A stretch of DNA of 64,000 nucleotides from Alphaproteobacteria bacterium. GTDB lineage: Bacteria; Pseudomonadota; Alphaproteobacteria; Ferrovibrionales; Ferrovibrionaceae. Under the pieces are notes generated by a model. The model was given only the letters and a program-made list of their open reading frames with translations. It was not told where the DNA came from and made no database searches. Location: the NCBI GenBank assembly GCA_018336035.1, contig JAGXRD010000146.1, forward strand, positions 1 to 64,000, given 5' to 3'. Both the position numbers and the translations under genes were made by a program. Positions 27,184 to 35,317 of this stretch are shown one piece after another (position 1 is the first letter of the stretch; the number at the start of each line of letters is the position of its first letter).

Positions 27184-28353
27184 TTAGTGCCGTCGTTGCT
27201 TGGCGATTTTTCTGAAAGAGGCCCAGATATTCAGCTGGTGCTTGGGCAGGTCGAGGCATCCGCAGATCCAGGCAACCCGTCCTTTCTTGAACTCGGATGG
27301 ATCGCGCGCCGATGCAACGGCGATGACCGCCGCGGCGGCGGCCCTACCGTGTTCGTGGCATCCGCGGGCCCAGACCCGTTTCGGGACGCCCCAGGCCTCG
27401 GCCATTTCCTGCGCGTTGTCGATGACCTGCGGTGTGTCGTCGGCCGCTAGTTTCGGCTCGGCCTGTGCCATGAGCCGGAGGAAGGAATCTTGGGACTTCG
27501 GTGGTGGCGTGAACTCTTTGGGGTCGTACCGCATCGACCGGTAATTCGCTCCCTTTGCTGTCTGGGGCTTCTCCGGCTTGGCCGGTGAAGGGGAGGTCGA
27601 GGTCCGGGCTTCATCCTTTGGATAGCCTGTACCTGAATATATTTGCTTGGTGTGCGTATTAAGGGTGCCATCAGATTCATGGGGGGATGAATCTACTGAG
27701 GCATGATCACGGCCTGCCAATGGCTGCTTAAGCGCTGCGCGTGCCTCGTGGCGGGCGTCGGCGCGTTCTAGCAGGGCGTCCCAGAGCTCCTGCAGGCGGG
27801 CAACCAGCGGCGCCAGGTCGATGCCGGCGCGATCGAGCCCGACTTCGCCGCCGGTATAGTGGCGGTAGATGATGCCGAGGCCTTCGAGTCGGGAGAACCG
27901 CATCTGAATGGTGCGGACGGTGACGCAGAGTTCTTCAGCGAGCGTGCGGTTGCTGGCGGTGATCTGGAAATGCCCGCGCTTGCAGTCATCGCCGTTGAGC
28001 AGACCGACCAGCTTCACCAGCAGGCGGAAATCGCCGTCGCGCAGATCCCAGTGCTTGCCGCAATCGGCCTGCAGGCTGCGCTCGATGCGCCCCTTGGGCG
28101 TGGGCGTGGCCTTTGAGAGCAGCGCAAAGGTCTCGGGCGCCGGGTTCGGCCGGAAGGACGCGCGCCGCTGGCGGTCACTGTCGGCCGCCTCGTTCTGGCT
28201 CTTGGCCGCCTGGGCGTAGTCGTCGGCGGTTTGAGCGTCTGCGCCAAGCGATTCAGCGAGGGCGCGGACTTTGGCTTCGTCGAGCGAGTTATGTCGCCTG
28301 GCGATTTTGGCATCCAGTAGGCCGGACAGGTCCGGCTCGTTAGGTCTCGTCAT
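27184..28353 (-). CDS. repC: RepC-like plasmid replication initiator
   Basis: The 389-residue protein has a charged N-terminal helical region, a central winged-helix block (KHWDLRDGDFRLLVKLVGLL, then LAEELCVTVRTIQMRFSRL and a wing GIIYRHYTGGEVG) and, after a disordered Pro/Ser linker, a C-terminal domain (AQEMAEAWGVPKRVWARGC, GRAAAAAVIAVAS, GRVAWICGCLDLP) that resembles the RepC C-terminal region of repABC plasmids. The ATG at 28353 has an ideal GGAGG site. Its long leader carries an opposing candidate antisense RNA and nested dyads, as expected for a copy-controlled initiator. No repA/repB are adjacent; the ParA set lies 10 kb away. Confidence 0.72.
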   Translation of the reverse strand: MTRPNEPDLSGLLDAKIARRHNSLDEAKVRALAESLGADAQTADDYAQAAKSQNEAADSDRQRRASFRPNPAPETFALLSKATPTPKGRIERSLQADCGKHWDLRDGDFRLLVKLVGLLNGDDCKRGHFQITASNRTLAEELCVTVRTIQMRFSRLEGLGIIYRHYTGGEVGLDRAGIDLAPLVARLQELWDALLERADARHEARAALKQPLAGRDHASVDSSPHESDGTLNTHTKQIYSGTGYPKDEARTSTSPSPAKPEKPQTAKGANYRSMRYDPKEFTPPPKSQDSFLRLMAQAEPKLAADDTPQVIDNAQEMAEAWGVPKRVWARGCHEHGRAAAAAVIAVASARDPSEFKKGRVAWICGCLDLPKHQLNIWASFRKIAKQRRH

Positions 28354-28437
28354 GGCCCCTCCAAAGGCGGGCCGCGAAGGGGGCTTGACCGGCTGCCTGA
28401 GGGTGCAAACAGCCGTGGCGCGAATCGCGCTTTTGTC

Positions 28438-28466
28438 TTGACCCGATATCCCGAGTCGCCTATAAA
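28438..28466 (+). promoter_or_regulatory. strong promoter of the candidate antisense RNA
   Basis: TTGACC (28438-28443), exactly 17 bases, TATAAA (28461-28466): a near-consensus sigma-70 promoter pointing against repC inside its leader. Transcription would begin around 28473. Confidence 0.65.
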
Positions 28467-28472
28467 GGGGGT

Positions 28473-28540
28473 GTCGATGTCCGCCTTTATGGACGAAACC
28501 GGTTTCCGAAAAGCCCTGCCGCTCCAACGGCGGGGTTTTT
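28473..28540 (+). ncRNA. candidate countertranscribed RNA controlling repC
   Basis: A short transcript of about 65-68 nt is predicted from the promoter at 28438-28466 to the hairpin-T5 terminator at 28514-28540. It is antisense to the leader between the repC promoter region and the repC ATG at 28353. In repABC and related plasmids an antisense RNA of this size, with strong promoter and terminator stem-loop, limits RepC synthesis and defines incompatibility. A small stem GTCC (28479-28482)/GGAC (28491-28494) precedes the terminator. Inferred from sequence only. Confidence 0.6.
28514..28540 (+). terminator. rho-independent terminator of the antisense RNA
   Basis: CCCTGCCG / CGGCGGGG forms an 8-bp stem with one G-U pair around the loop CTCCAA, followed directly by TTTTT. 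Confidence 0.75.
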
Positions 28541-28865
28541 CATGTCTGCTTCGCGGTGTGTGGTTCGTTCCCCTCAAAATCTTGCACTTAGTTCAACTGA
28601 ATAGCACAAATTCTGGTATTTACCAAAACTTGGCCACAGTTTGCTTGCAAACTACTTTGCTGTGTATATCTTTAATCCCGATGTGAACTGAGTGCAACCG
28701 GTCATTTTTTACCGGAAAAGCAAGGATTTAGGGCAACTCCCTGAAGTGAAGTAGTGGAAGTGCCTGAAATTGCGAGCAAATCGGCCGCCCGAGTCGCCGC
28801 CGATTCGCAGTTACCCCCTGCGAGCCCTCAGACCACGCCATTTGGTGCGAATCGGGAGGGCCAGG
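28541..28865. other. candidate replication origin / repC promoter region
   Basis: AT-richer gene-free block. A 14-bp inverted repeat with one mismatch, TTGCACTTAGTTCA (28582-28595) and TGAACTGAGTGCAA (28684-28697), brackets about 88 bases. Inside are TGGTA-TT-TACCA and GTTTGC-TT-GCAAAC dyads and the AT-rich run TGTGTATATCTTTAAT; CCGGT-N8-ACCGG follows. No tandem iterons or exact DnaA box were found. The location beside the initiator fits an origin or RepC-binding region. Confidence 0.45.
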
Positions 28866-29444
28866 GTGGAGTTCAAATCCGCTTCAATCATCGAGCTGGT
28901 GAAGGCTGGACGGCCCGAACCTCTGCTGGAAAGCGATCTCGACGATCCTGATCCGATAGCCCGCAAGCTGGATGGCCAGGTTGTCTTGCGCGATGACATG
29001 GAAAATGCGCGCCCTCTGGCCGCGCATCCCTGGTTCATGGCTAGCGGCAAGCGGCCTGAAGGGATGCAGTGTCATTTCCAGATCGACGGCGCCCCTTGCT
29101 ATCTGCTGGTGACGCCGGAGCAGTTCGCGCGCTGCATCTTCCTGGTGCCGGCCGGCGGATTTCTGAATATCGGGCGGCATATCGAGCTGCCCGGCCGCTG
29201 CACCTGCAGAAACTGGACGCTCGTTGTTTCGCGGCAGGGACGCTGTTTAAGCCTGGCCGGCTCCCCTTACCATATTGCGATCGGCGCGGACCCGATTGCG
29301 GCCTATCAGCAGATCGTGTTGCTGACACGCGCCTTCCATATGGGTGAGCGTAACACCAAGCATCTTCGCAATTTCGATCCCGGCTGCTGCTCGATCCTGT
29401 CGCCAACTGTCGCGCAAGGGGAGGGGCAGCATGAAAGTCGGTGA
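28866..29444 (+). CDS. uncharacterised 192-residue protein
   Basis: Starts at GTG 28866 with GGGAGGGCC upstream; a TTG 96 bases earlier is an alternative. The protein has an alpha/beta look (ARCIFLVPAGGFLNIGRHIELPG) with several Cys in the second half (RCTCRNW, GCCS) and no domain I recognise. Its 3' end overlaps the next gene by 14 bases, indicating coupled translation. Confidence 0.5.
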   Translation: MEFKSASIIELVKAGRPEPLLESDLDDPDPIARKLDGQVVLRDDMENARPLAAHPWFMASGKRPEGMQCHFQIDGAPCYLLVTPEQFARCIFLVPAGGFLNIGRHIELPGRCTCRNWTLVVSRQGRCLSLAGSPYHIAIGADPIAAYQQIVLLTRAFHMGERNTKHLRNFDPGCCSILSPTVAQGEGQHESR

Positions 29445-29754
29445 GATCCAGTCATGGCCTCGAACTGCCTTGAAGGTTTCGACAAGCGGCCTGTGGAGCC
29501 TGCGCTTAGGTTATGTCTTCGCCTTTCCTGGCACTGTGGCAGCGGTTGGCCTAGGCTATCTCGTCACCGGGAGCCCGGTCTTTGCGACATTCGCAGGCCT
29601 TGTCGTCTTCGGCACGTCGAGCCTTTTGTTCTTATGGGCGGCGTTTGGGTACAAGGAATTTGCCGAAGCTCTGACCCGCCAGCCGCGTCTGCATGCTATG
29701 GGCGGCGGACTGCGGCCTGTAGCCGGTCGCCTGCTCGATGACAGCAATACCTAA
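29431..29754 (+). CDS. small two-helix membrane protein
   Basis: The 107-residue protein has two membrane helices (LGYVFAFPGTVAAVGLGYLV and VFATFAGLVVFGTSSLLFLWA). The ATG at 29431 follows GAGGGGCAGC and overlaps the previous gene. Function unknown; another in the series of small backbone membrane proteins. Confidence 0.55.
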   Translation: MKVGEIQSWPRTALKVSTSGLWSLRLGYVFAFPGTVAAVGLGYLVTGSPVFATFAGLVVFGTSSLLFLWAAFGYKEFAEALTRQPRLHAMGGGLRPVAGRLLDDSNT

Positions 29755-29855
29755 ATCCAATCTGGCCTCGCCGGCGGGACGCCGTGGCCAGGTGCGCGTG
29801 AGTCATTCAGATAATTAAGAGCGGGCAAAGACCCGAAAATGGAAGGGAAGTCGTT

Positions 29856-30374
29856 ATGACTGCATCAAACGTCATTCGCAGTGCGGTGCTCAATATATTC
29901 TCGGTCGCGGTCTTTCTGGCGCGCATCGGCTTACTCGTCTGGGTCTGCTACGCGACACTTACGACCGTCTTGGTGATTACGGTCATCCAGGATGTCATTG
30001 TGAGCGGCAAACACATCTCGACTGAAATGTTCCCGCTCGAAGAACTCACCGCGTTTCCTGAAGCACTTTTGCAGGCGAGCGTCTTCGTCGCAGTGCTTGT
30101 CGCAGGCGTGTATTTTCTTCTGGTCGGCAGATCGCCGGTTCCGCTGCCGGCAGCGTGGCAGCGCCAGGTTGATCGCGCCCTCGATGCTTTTGCCGACTAC
30201 GTCAACCCGCGCGCAGATCGGGTTGCGAATGCTGTCTGGCAAAAAATCACTGCCCAGTTGTCGCGCATCGAATGGTGGTACAAAGGCCGCCTGGTCGCCC
30301 GTGCTCTCAAGAAAAGCGGTTTCGTGCAACTGAAGCCGGGCATGGATCTTCCGCCAAAGTCGAGAAAATCCTGA
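29856..30374 (+). CDS. membrane protein of unknown function
   Basis: The 172-residue protein has two long hydrophobic stretches (about residues 10-45 and 72-90) and a basic amphipathic C-terminal half ending KSGFVQLKPGMDLPPKSRKS. GGAAGGGAAG precedes the ATG. It stands just before the hairpin cluster and PLD nuclease. No family recognised; a role in conjugation or entry exclusion is conceivable but unproven. Confidence 0.55.
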   Translation: MTASNVIRSAVLNIFSVAVFLARIGLLVWVCYATLTTVLVITVIQDVIVSGKHISTEMFPLEELTAFPEALLQASVFVAVLVAGVYFLLVGRSPVPLPAAWQRQVDRALDAFADYVNPRADRVANAVWQKITAQLSRIEWWYKGRLVARALKKSGFVQLKPGMDLPPKSRKS

Positions 30375-30442
30375 AATCATCCCAGTGTCAGCCAGCGCCG
30401 GCATAGCAGGATGCAGACTGATCTCAACCCGCCTCGATGGCG

Positions 30443-30677
30443 CGCGGCCGTCGCTCTGACGGCCGCGGCCAATCGTAACCACGCCGGCCGGCCGCCGCGC
30501 TCAAGGAAAATCGCCGAGGGCCCCTTTAGGGATGCGGCTATTTTCCTTGAACGCATTAGGCGGGCGGTTTGGCGCAAGCGGTCTATCAATGCCGTTAGAC
30601 GGCATCCTGCGCCCGGCTATGGCCGGGCGCCTCGCGGCCGACGACTAGCCGAAAGGGCGAGACAGGCTTATAGCCTG
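30443..30677. repeat. cluster of strong hairpins (candidate oriT / single-strand origin / structured RNA)
   Basis: Five inverted repeats lie in 235 bases without a gene. They are a 10-bp perfect stem (30443-30452/30458-30467); a 20-bp stem with two mismatches (30497-30516/30535-30554) whose loop holds a further CCC-TTTA-GGG; ATGCCGT-TAG-ACGGCAT (30589-30605); GCGCCCGGC-TATG-GCCGGGCGC (30609-30630); and CAGGC-TTATA-GCCTG (30663-30677). The whole gap 30375-30784 lacks an open frame of note. Confidence 0.55.
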
Positions 30678-30784
30678 GCTCGATCGCGGCGCGCGCCGGC
30701 GGAGAGGCAGCGCCTGACGCCGGCGCCGACCGCGACTGCGGCGGCTTGCCCGAAGGGCCGCGCAAACCTTCCTCTATGGAGTGA

Positions 30785-31435
30785 ATGATGCAGCACAGGA
30801 CCAAGCGTGCGATACGCCGATTTGAACGGACATGGCGGCCGCTTTGGATTTCCTCGGCCGGAATCGCCCTGCTTTTGTCGATTGGTCTCTTCGCTGCAGA
30901 AATGCTGCGACCACTCGTTACTGGTCAGCTGCTGATCAGTGAGGCACAAGCGGCCTCGAAGACCATTCCCGCTGAGATTTCCGTCTGCTTTACACCAGAA
31001 GAGGAATGCGAGGATCTGATCGTTGGCCACATAGAGCGCGCCAACCGGGAAATACTGGTGATGGCCTATACTTTCACAGCAAAGCCGATCATGGACGCAT
31101 TGCTGAGAGCGCAAGCAAGAGGCGTGACTATCGAAGTGATTATGGATGCCAAGGCGGCGGAGCAACGTTACTCGATGGCCTTGCCACTGCAAATGGCACG
31201 AATACCGCTGTGGCTCGATTCGTCGGTGGCCATCATGCACAACAAGATCCTCATTCTGGACCGTCAAACGGTGATCACCGGCAGCTACAATCTGTCGAAG
31301 GCTGCAGCGAGCAAGAATGCCGAAAATGTAGTGACTATGAACGGCGGCGCGGCAATCGCGCAGCCGTTCATTGACAATTTCGGCCGCCGCAAAGCGGCGG
31401 CTGAACGGGTGATTGCGAGGCAGGGAAAGCAATGA
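30785..31435 (+). CDS. Phospholipase D-family endonuclease (Nuc-like), membrane anchored
   Basis: The 216-residue protein has an N-terminal anchor (ISSAGIALLLSIGLFAAEML, about residues 23-42) and one PLD catalytic motif (HNKILILDRQTVITGSYN, continuing SKAA..NAEN), as in the plasmid nuclease Nuc of pKM101, which works as a dimer and cleaves nucleic acid in the periplasm. The start has TATGGAGTGA just upstream. Its stop overlaps the next start (ATGA). Beside the hairpin cluster it belongs to a plasmid transfer or leading-region type context. Confidence 0.8.
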   Translation: MMQHRTKRAIRRFERTWRPLWISSAGIALLLSIGLFAAEMLRPLVTGQLLISEAQAASKTIPAEISVCFTPEEECEDLIVGHIERANREILVMAYTFTAKPIMDALLRAQARGVTIEVIMDAKAAEQRYSMALPLQMARIPLWLDSSVAIMHNKILILDRQTVITGSYNLSKAAASKNAENVVTMNGGAAIAQPFIDNFGRRKAAAERVIARQGKQ

Positions 31436-31812
31436 CGGATTTGATACCTTTGGAATTTCTCCAGCCGTCGAAGGAACCGACGAAAATCGTATGTTGCCCG
31501 ACCCCGCGTTGCCGGGAGAGATTTGGGGATAATCCCGCTGACCATACATTCATGAATTACAACAGGTACGGATTCTTGCCTGGCCGGCCCGACCTGCATG
31601 CCCTTTGCGATCACTGCGGGGGGCATACGGATGGTGTGGTGTCGGTCCATGACTGCAGAGATTGCGGCAAGTCTGTTGCGCCAGGTGAGCTGGTCGGCTT
31701 GTTCATCCCGTCCCGTTGCAAGGAATGCCAGCAATTGGCCGTAGATAAACAACGGGCTTCGGGCGATATTTGCGGAATATGCCAATCGCCGCGCCTGGAA
31801 TGCTGCTGCTGA
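31432..31812 (+). CDS. cysteine-rich (multi zinc-ribbon) protein
   Basis: The 126-residue protein has several CxxC-type pairs (CCPTPRCRERFG, CDHCGGH, CRDCGK, CKECQQ, CGICQ, ECCC), so it likely binds two or more zinc ions. Its start overlaps the PLD nuclease stop, implying co-expression. Function unknown; a nucleic-acid or protein-binding accessory to the nuclease is a reasonable guess. Confidence 0.6.
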   Translation: MTDLIPLEFLQPSKEPTKIVCCPTPRCRERFGDNPADHTFMNYNRYGFLPGRPDLHALCDHCGGHTDGVVSVHDCRDCGKSVAPGELVGLFIPSRCKECQQLAVDKQRASGDICGICQSPRLECCC

Positions 31813-31844
31813 CCAAGGCGCCGGCGCCGTTATAAGGGCTGCCT

Positions 31845-32228
31845 GTGCTGGTCACATTGAGAGAGGCATCGTTCAATCAGATTTGTGCAGCCATTGCCCA
31901 TTATGGCAACGGCCAGTTTGATTGCGCGATGACACTGGCGGCGGCAGCGGAAGGTATGTTGCCAGCTGTGAACGAGCCTCATCTTTTCCAGCAGCTGCGT
32001 GCAAGACCGGATCAGGCCGAGCTTGATCTGAACATGATGATCAATTGGTTGAAGCATGGCGGTGCTGCATCGGCAGACCTGTCGGACTTTGAGACCGTGA
32101 TTACGATCGCCAGGGCGATCACGAAATTTACTGCTGTTTATAGGCAGAGCCATCCGCGTTTTGTCGAATTTTGGCAGCGGGCACACAGGGAAGGACACTT
32201 ACCAGATGTGCTGAATATACGGAATTGA
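31845..32228 (+). CDS. uncharacterised helical protein
   Basis: The 127-residue protein, mainly helical (FNQICAAIAHYGNGQFDCAMTLAAAAEGML), resembles a HEPN- or TPR-like helical bundle by eye, but I cannot assign a family. It is probably the last gene of the nuclease transcript. It ends 70 bases before the convergent CBASS effector gene, so it marks the edge of the defence island. Confidence 0.5.
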   Translation: MLVTLREASFNQICAAIAHYGNGQFDCAMTLAAAAEGMLPAVNEPHLFQQLRARPDQAELDLNMMINWLKHGGAASADLSDFETVITIARAITKFTAVYRQSHPRFVEFWQRAHREGHLPDVLNIRN

Positions 32229-32297
32229 GTGATTTAGTTTGACTGGGTTTGAGTCCGGGTTGAGATCGCATATTCACGATGACTGGGGAGTAACTAG

Positions 32298-33407
32298 TCA
32301 CTGCGTTTGAACGACCTTTGCTTCATTACTCCCGGCCACGGGCATTTCTAAAGACCATGGAAAAGCCGGCACTTGACTCCGCTGATATTGATAAACGCGA
32401 AGACTGGGTAGGTTTCTTTTGTCGTAAAGCCTTCCAAAGCGAAAAGTGACGCTGCTTTGCGCGGCTATAAACAAATGAATCTTGCTCACGCCGATATTAG
32501 CCAATTCAATCAACTTCGAAAGAAACTGCTGGCCAAGGGCCTGCTGCTTCACTTCCGACCAGTGGCAATCCGTATTGCCACTCTCCAACGTCATTTCGAC
32601 TATAGGCAGAATTCCCAAGGACGATTCAATTCCGGCCCGGTCCACCAAGTATGAGACGGATACCGCCAAAGCTACTTCGCTACCAGGATTGATGTTTGGT
32701 TGCTTAGTGCTGAAACGCAGACCGTCGTCAAAGGCATCCAGCGTTCTCCATTGGCTCTTATTGCGGTCCCAGTCCAGCGCAATGACCTTTTCCTCATCAT
32801 CCAGAAGTACACCGGCGAGGAAGGTGAATGGCACGGGCGCGAGACCACCAAATGCTATGACAGCATCTTCTCTATCCAAGCCTGCTACATGGCTCCGGAT
32901 CAATGCGGGTAGGAGGTTTACTTTGCTGACAGCAGCGTCAGGGTTAGAGACCCTCCCATCGATGATATGGTCTCTGAGATCGATCAGCACCTGTTCACGT
33001 CGACCATTCACAGTTTTCGGAACGGCACCTGACACAGGAACGCCAGGACTATCTCTCAGTCCCCTCAACTCCACTGCAATTACTTTGCGCCTCTGATGGT
33101 TCTTTACGTCGGTAAAATATCGATGCAGTTCCCATAAAAAGCCTGAGACAAGGGCCGCCACTGCGACGAAGTAGGCTAGATTTATCAAGGTCTGCGGCAC
33201 CGTATCAGCGGTCTTTAATGACAGCGTAAGGGGCCCGTTCTCGGTCGGTATAGAGATATCGAAGACCCAGCCGAGCAGAAGAATTGTAAATAAAAACAGT
33301 CCGCCACGAATCAATTGTATGCCTGGAGTGCGGATGCGGAACAGCCAGTCGAAAAACGACCTAACGCCGTGCCGCAGCAAATCCGCATTGGGATTTACTT
33401 TGGTCAT
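32298..33407 (-). CDS. 2TM-SAVED CBASS effector (Cap14-like)
   Basis: The 369-residue protein has two N-terminal membrane helices (about 27-46 and 70-92) and a C-terminal SAVED domain, recognisable from IHLFIAAQSSVTFRFGRLYD near residue 320 and the preceding ALAVSVSY. SAVED domains bind cyclic oligonucleotides made by the CD-NTase; with two membrane helices the predicted outcome is membrane disruption and abortive infection. It begins four bases after the E2-like gene's stop, third in the CBASS operon. The family is well supported; the ligand is unknown. Confidence 0.8.
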   Translation of the reverse strand: MTKVNPNADLLRHGVRSFFDWLFRIRTPGIQLIRGGLFLFTILLLGWVFDISIPTENGPLTLSLKTADTVPQTLINLAYFVAVAALVSGFLWELHRYFTDVKNHQRRKVIAVELRGLRDSPGVPVSGAVPKTVNGRREQVLIDLRDHIIDGRVSNPDAAVSKVNLLPALIRSHVAGLDREDAVIAFGGLAPVPFTFLAGVLLDDEEKVIALDWDRNKSQWRTLDAFDDGLRFSTKQPNINPGSEVALAVSVSYLVDRAGIESSLGILPIVEMTLESGNTDCHWSEVKQQALGQQFLSKLIELANIGVSKIHLFIAAQSSVTFRFGRLYDKRNLPSLRVYQYQRSQVPAFPWSLEMPVAGSNEAKVVQTQ

Positions 33408-33411
33408 TGTC

Positions 33412-34098
33412 TTAGGCCGCTTTCAGGGCATTAGTGCAGGCTTGGGTGCTTGATATGAGCGCTGCAAAAATTGCCGCTTCGACTTCGGCCGGCGAAATGT
33501 GCCAACGGCGGTTCCATGGCCAAGTAAAGCATCCGGCAGATGCGGCTGACAGAAGATGGCCAGAGCCATGTACATGCATCCGTCGCGCGACAGCATAGGA
33601 CATCGCAGATGGGTAGGATGCGATGACCGGAGGCGCTTCCGATCCGGAAGCTTCTGCTCTGCCCTCGGGATGCGCTTGCGGCCCAACCCAAGTGCCGGTC
33701 GCCAGCCAAAGCTCGTAAGCAGCGAGCCACTTAATAATCCATGGGATCACCGTTCTGGCGATATCGACGTCATAGTCGAGCCCGTCATCCCAAGGCTTGT
33801 AAAAGCACATCGCATCGTTGAACTGCTTCCAGATATGCGGCGGCCGAATTTCGACGCCATCCTCGATGCGGTTCTGCAGCGGAGGGTCGATCAACCAAGC
33901 CTTCACTCTCAGGCCTGGATATCGCAGTGCGAACGGTCTAGGTGCGAAGGCAGTGAACAGGATGCCGACCTTGTAGGGAGGTTGCCCTTCAAAGCCTCTC
34001 AGCTCGCCAGTCCAGTATGCCCCCCACCATGTGTTCCAGATCAGCTCCATCTGGGGGTAGAGGGTCTCCACCCGATGCACTTCCTCAGCAATCGTCAT
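33412..34098 (-). CDS. CBASS E2-like conjugating protein (type II-short Cap2)
   Basis: The 228-residue protein resembles prokaryotic E2 enzymes of short type II CBASS: WWGAYWTGELRG at the N-terminus, the candidate catalytic Cys98 (NDAMCFYKPWDDG) and the signature VIPWIIKWLAAYELWLATGTW then QAHPEG. Such E2s modify the CD-NTase C-terminus without an E1 and tune its activity. The ATG at 34098 overlaps the CD-NTase stop by 14 bases. A TTG five codons earlier is possible. About 80 C-terminal residues are less conserved. Confidence 0.72.
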   Translation of the reverse strand: MTIAEEVHRVETLYPQMELIWNTWWGAYWTGELRGFEGQPPYKVGILFTAFAPRPFALRYPGLRVKAWLIDPPLQNRIEDGVEIRPPHIWKQFNDAMCFYKPWDDGLDYDVDIARTVIPWIIKWLAAYELWLATGTWVGPQAHPEGRAEASGSEAPPVIASYPSAMSYAVARRMHVHGSGHLLSAASAGCFTWPWNRRWHISPAEVEAAIFAALISSTQACTNALKAA

Positions 34099-35317
34099 CG
34101 AGGTAGCCGCCAAAATTGGTATTGCGAGGGGACGATAGGCTCGCCTGCGCCGGCGCGCTCACCAGGGCGCCCACCGGAGCAATCGAGGCTACGGTGACGC
34201 CACCCTTACCAACCAGTGTCTTGGCGACGTTGCGGAGCAAGCTGTCGTCCGTGCGCTCGATCAGCTGATTCAGTGCGTACTCAGTCGGTTTTTCACCGAA
34301 GAGGCGGGAAAGAATCCGCTGCTGCTGTTCCAGCGACTTCCCTGCAGCACTCGTCAATTCGCTAACGAGGTGATCGAGGTCAGTGATGAAGATTTCCTCG
34401 TCCCGCAGAGTGGCGGGCCAGCGGTCGTTGATACGCTCGGCGTTCCAGGTCGGGTTTTTGTGATCGACAACAAGGTCCAAGCGCCATGCATTGAACAAAT
34501 CCTGCCTTATCGCCTGGGCGAGTGTAATCAAATCCCGCAGTAGGCTGCTGGCGCTCTGCTGGACGGTCGCTGCCATGTACGACAGATACACGGAAGGCAC
34601 CTGGCGGCCGTCGCGTTTGGAATAGCGGCGATTGCGGTATCGCTTCAGCAGCTGCAACGCCATCAGACGAATGGGCTGTACGCCGAGCGGAATGGCGTCA
34701 GGCAGCGGCTCGGTTTCTGCCGCTTCCATAAACTGGCGCACATTCGGCGCATGATCGAAAGCGGGAATGTTGACGTAATACTTCGGCATGGCGCGACGGA
34801 AGTAGTCCAGCATGCCCTTCGGATTCGTCTCAAAGTGATACTTGATCGCCGGATCTTCATGGTTGAAATGAAAGCCGCGCGACGGGCGTTCCATATTCAG
34901 CGGCAGGCGTACCACTGGCGTCAGGTCGATATGGAGATTCAGTTGCTGAATGGTGACGCAGCGGCTCTTGCGGGTCACCTTCCCCGCATACCGGCCGCGG
35001 TTTAGCGACTTATACAGCTGCTCCTGGACATATTTCGGATCAGCCCATTCCTGCAGCACGATCTCAACAATTGCGTCGATGTCGAAACGATCTTCGGTCT
35101 CGTCGCCATGAAGGATTGTGGAACCCTGGGGCAGGGAACCTTGGCCATACACGCGGGCCACGGTGCCGGCGAGAAGGCTCCCCTCGGAATCCAGGTGGTC
35201 GGCAATCGAGCGGTAGGCCGAGTTTCCGCGTGCCCGATCCGTGTCCGTCAATTGGATGCGGCGGATAATGTCCGCCAGCATAAGGTCAAGAATGGTATTC
35301 CCGTCATGATACGTCAT
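34085..35317 (-). CDS. cdnA: CBASS cyclic oligonucleotide synthase (CD-NTase)
   Basis: Nucleotidyltransferase of 410 residues with GQGSLPQGST (Ser61 in the GS motif), catalytic Asp79 and Asp81 (RFDIDAIVEI) and the third Asp131 (LHIDLTPVV), followed by a helical C-terminal domain. It would make a cyclic di- or trinucleotide during phage infection. The ATG at 35317 is preceded by TGGAGTGAGA; the upstream in-frame extension is not convincing. It is the first gene of the operon CD-NTase, E2-like, 2TM-SAVED. The C-terminus reads NFGGYLDDDC, not a bare glycine. Confidence 0.85.
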   Translation of the reverse strand: MTYHDGNTILDLMLADIIRRIQLTDTDRARGNSAYRSIADHLDSEGSLLAGTVARVYGQGSLPQGSTILHGDETEDRFDIDAIVEIVLQEWADPKYVQEQLYKSLNRGRYAGKVTRKSRCVTIQQLNLHIDLTPVVRLPLNMERPSRGFHFNHEDPAIKYHFETNPKGMLDYFRRAMPKYYVNIPAFDHAPNVRQFMEAAETEPLPDAIPLGVQPIRLMALQLLKRYRNRRYSKRDGRQVPSVYLSYMAATVQQSASSLLRDLITLAQAIRQDLFNAWRLDLVVDHKNPTWNAERINDRWPATLRDEEIFITDLDHLVSELTSAAGKSLEQQQRILSRLFGEKPTEYALNQLIERTDDSLLRNVAKTLVGKGGVTVASIAPVGALVSAPAQASLSSPRNTNFGGYLDDDC

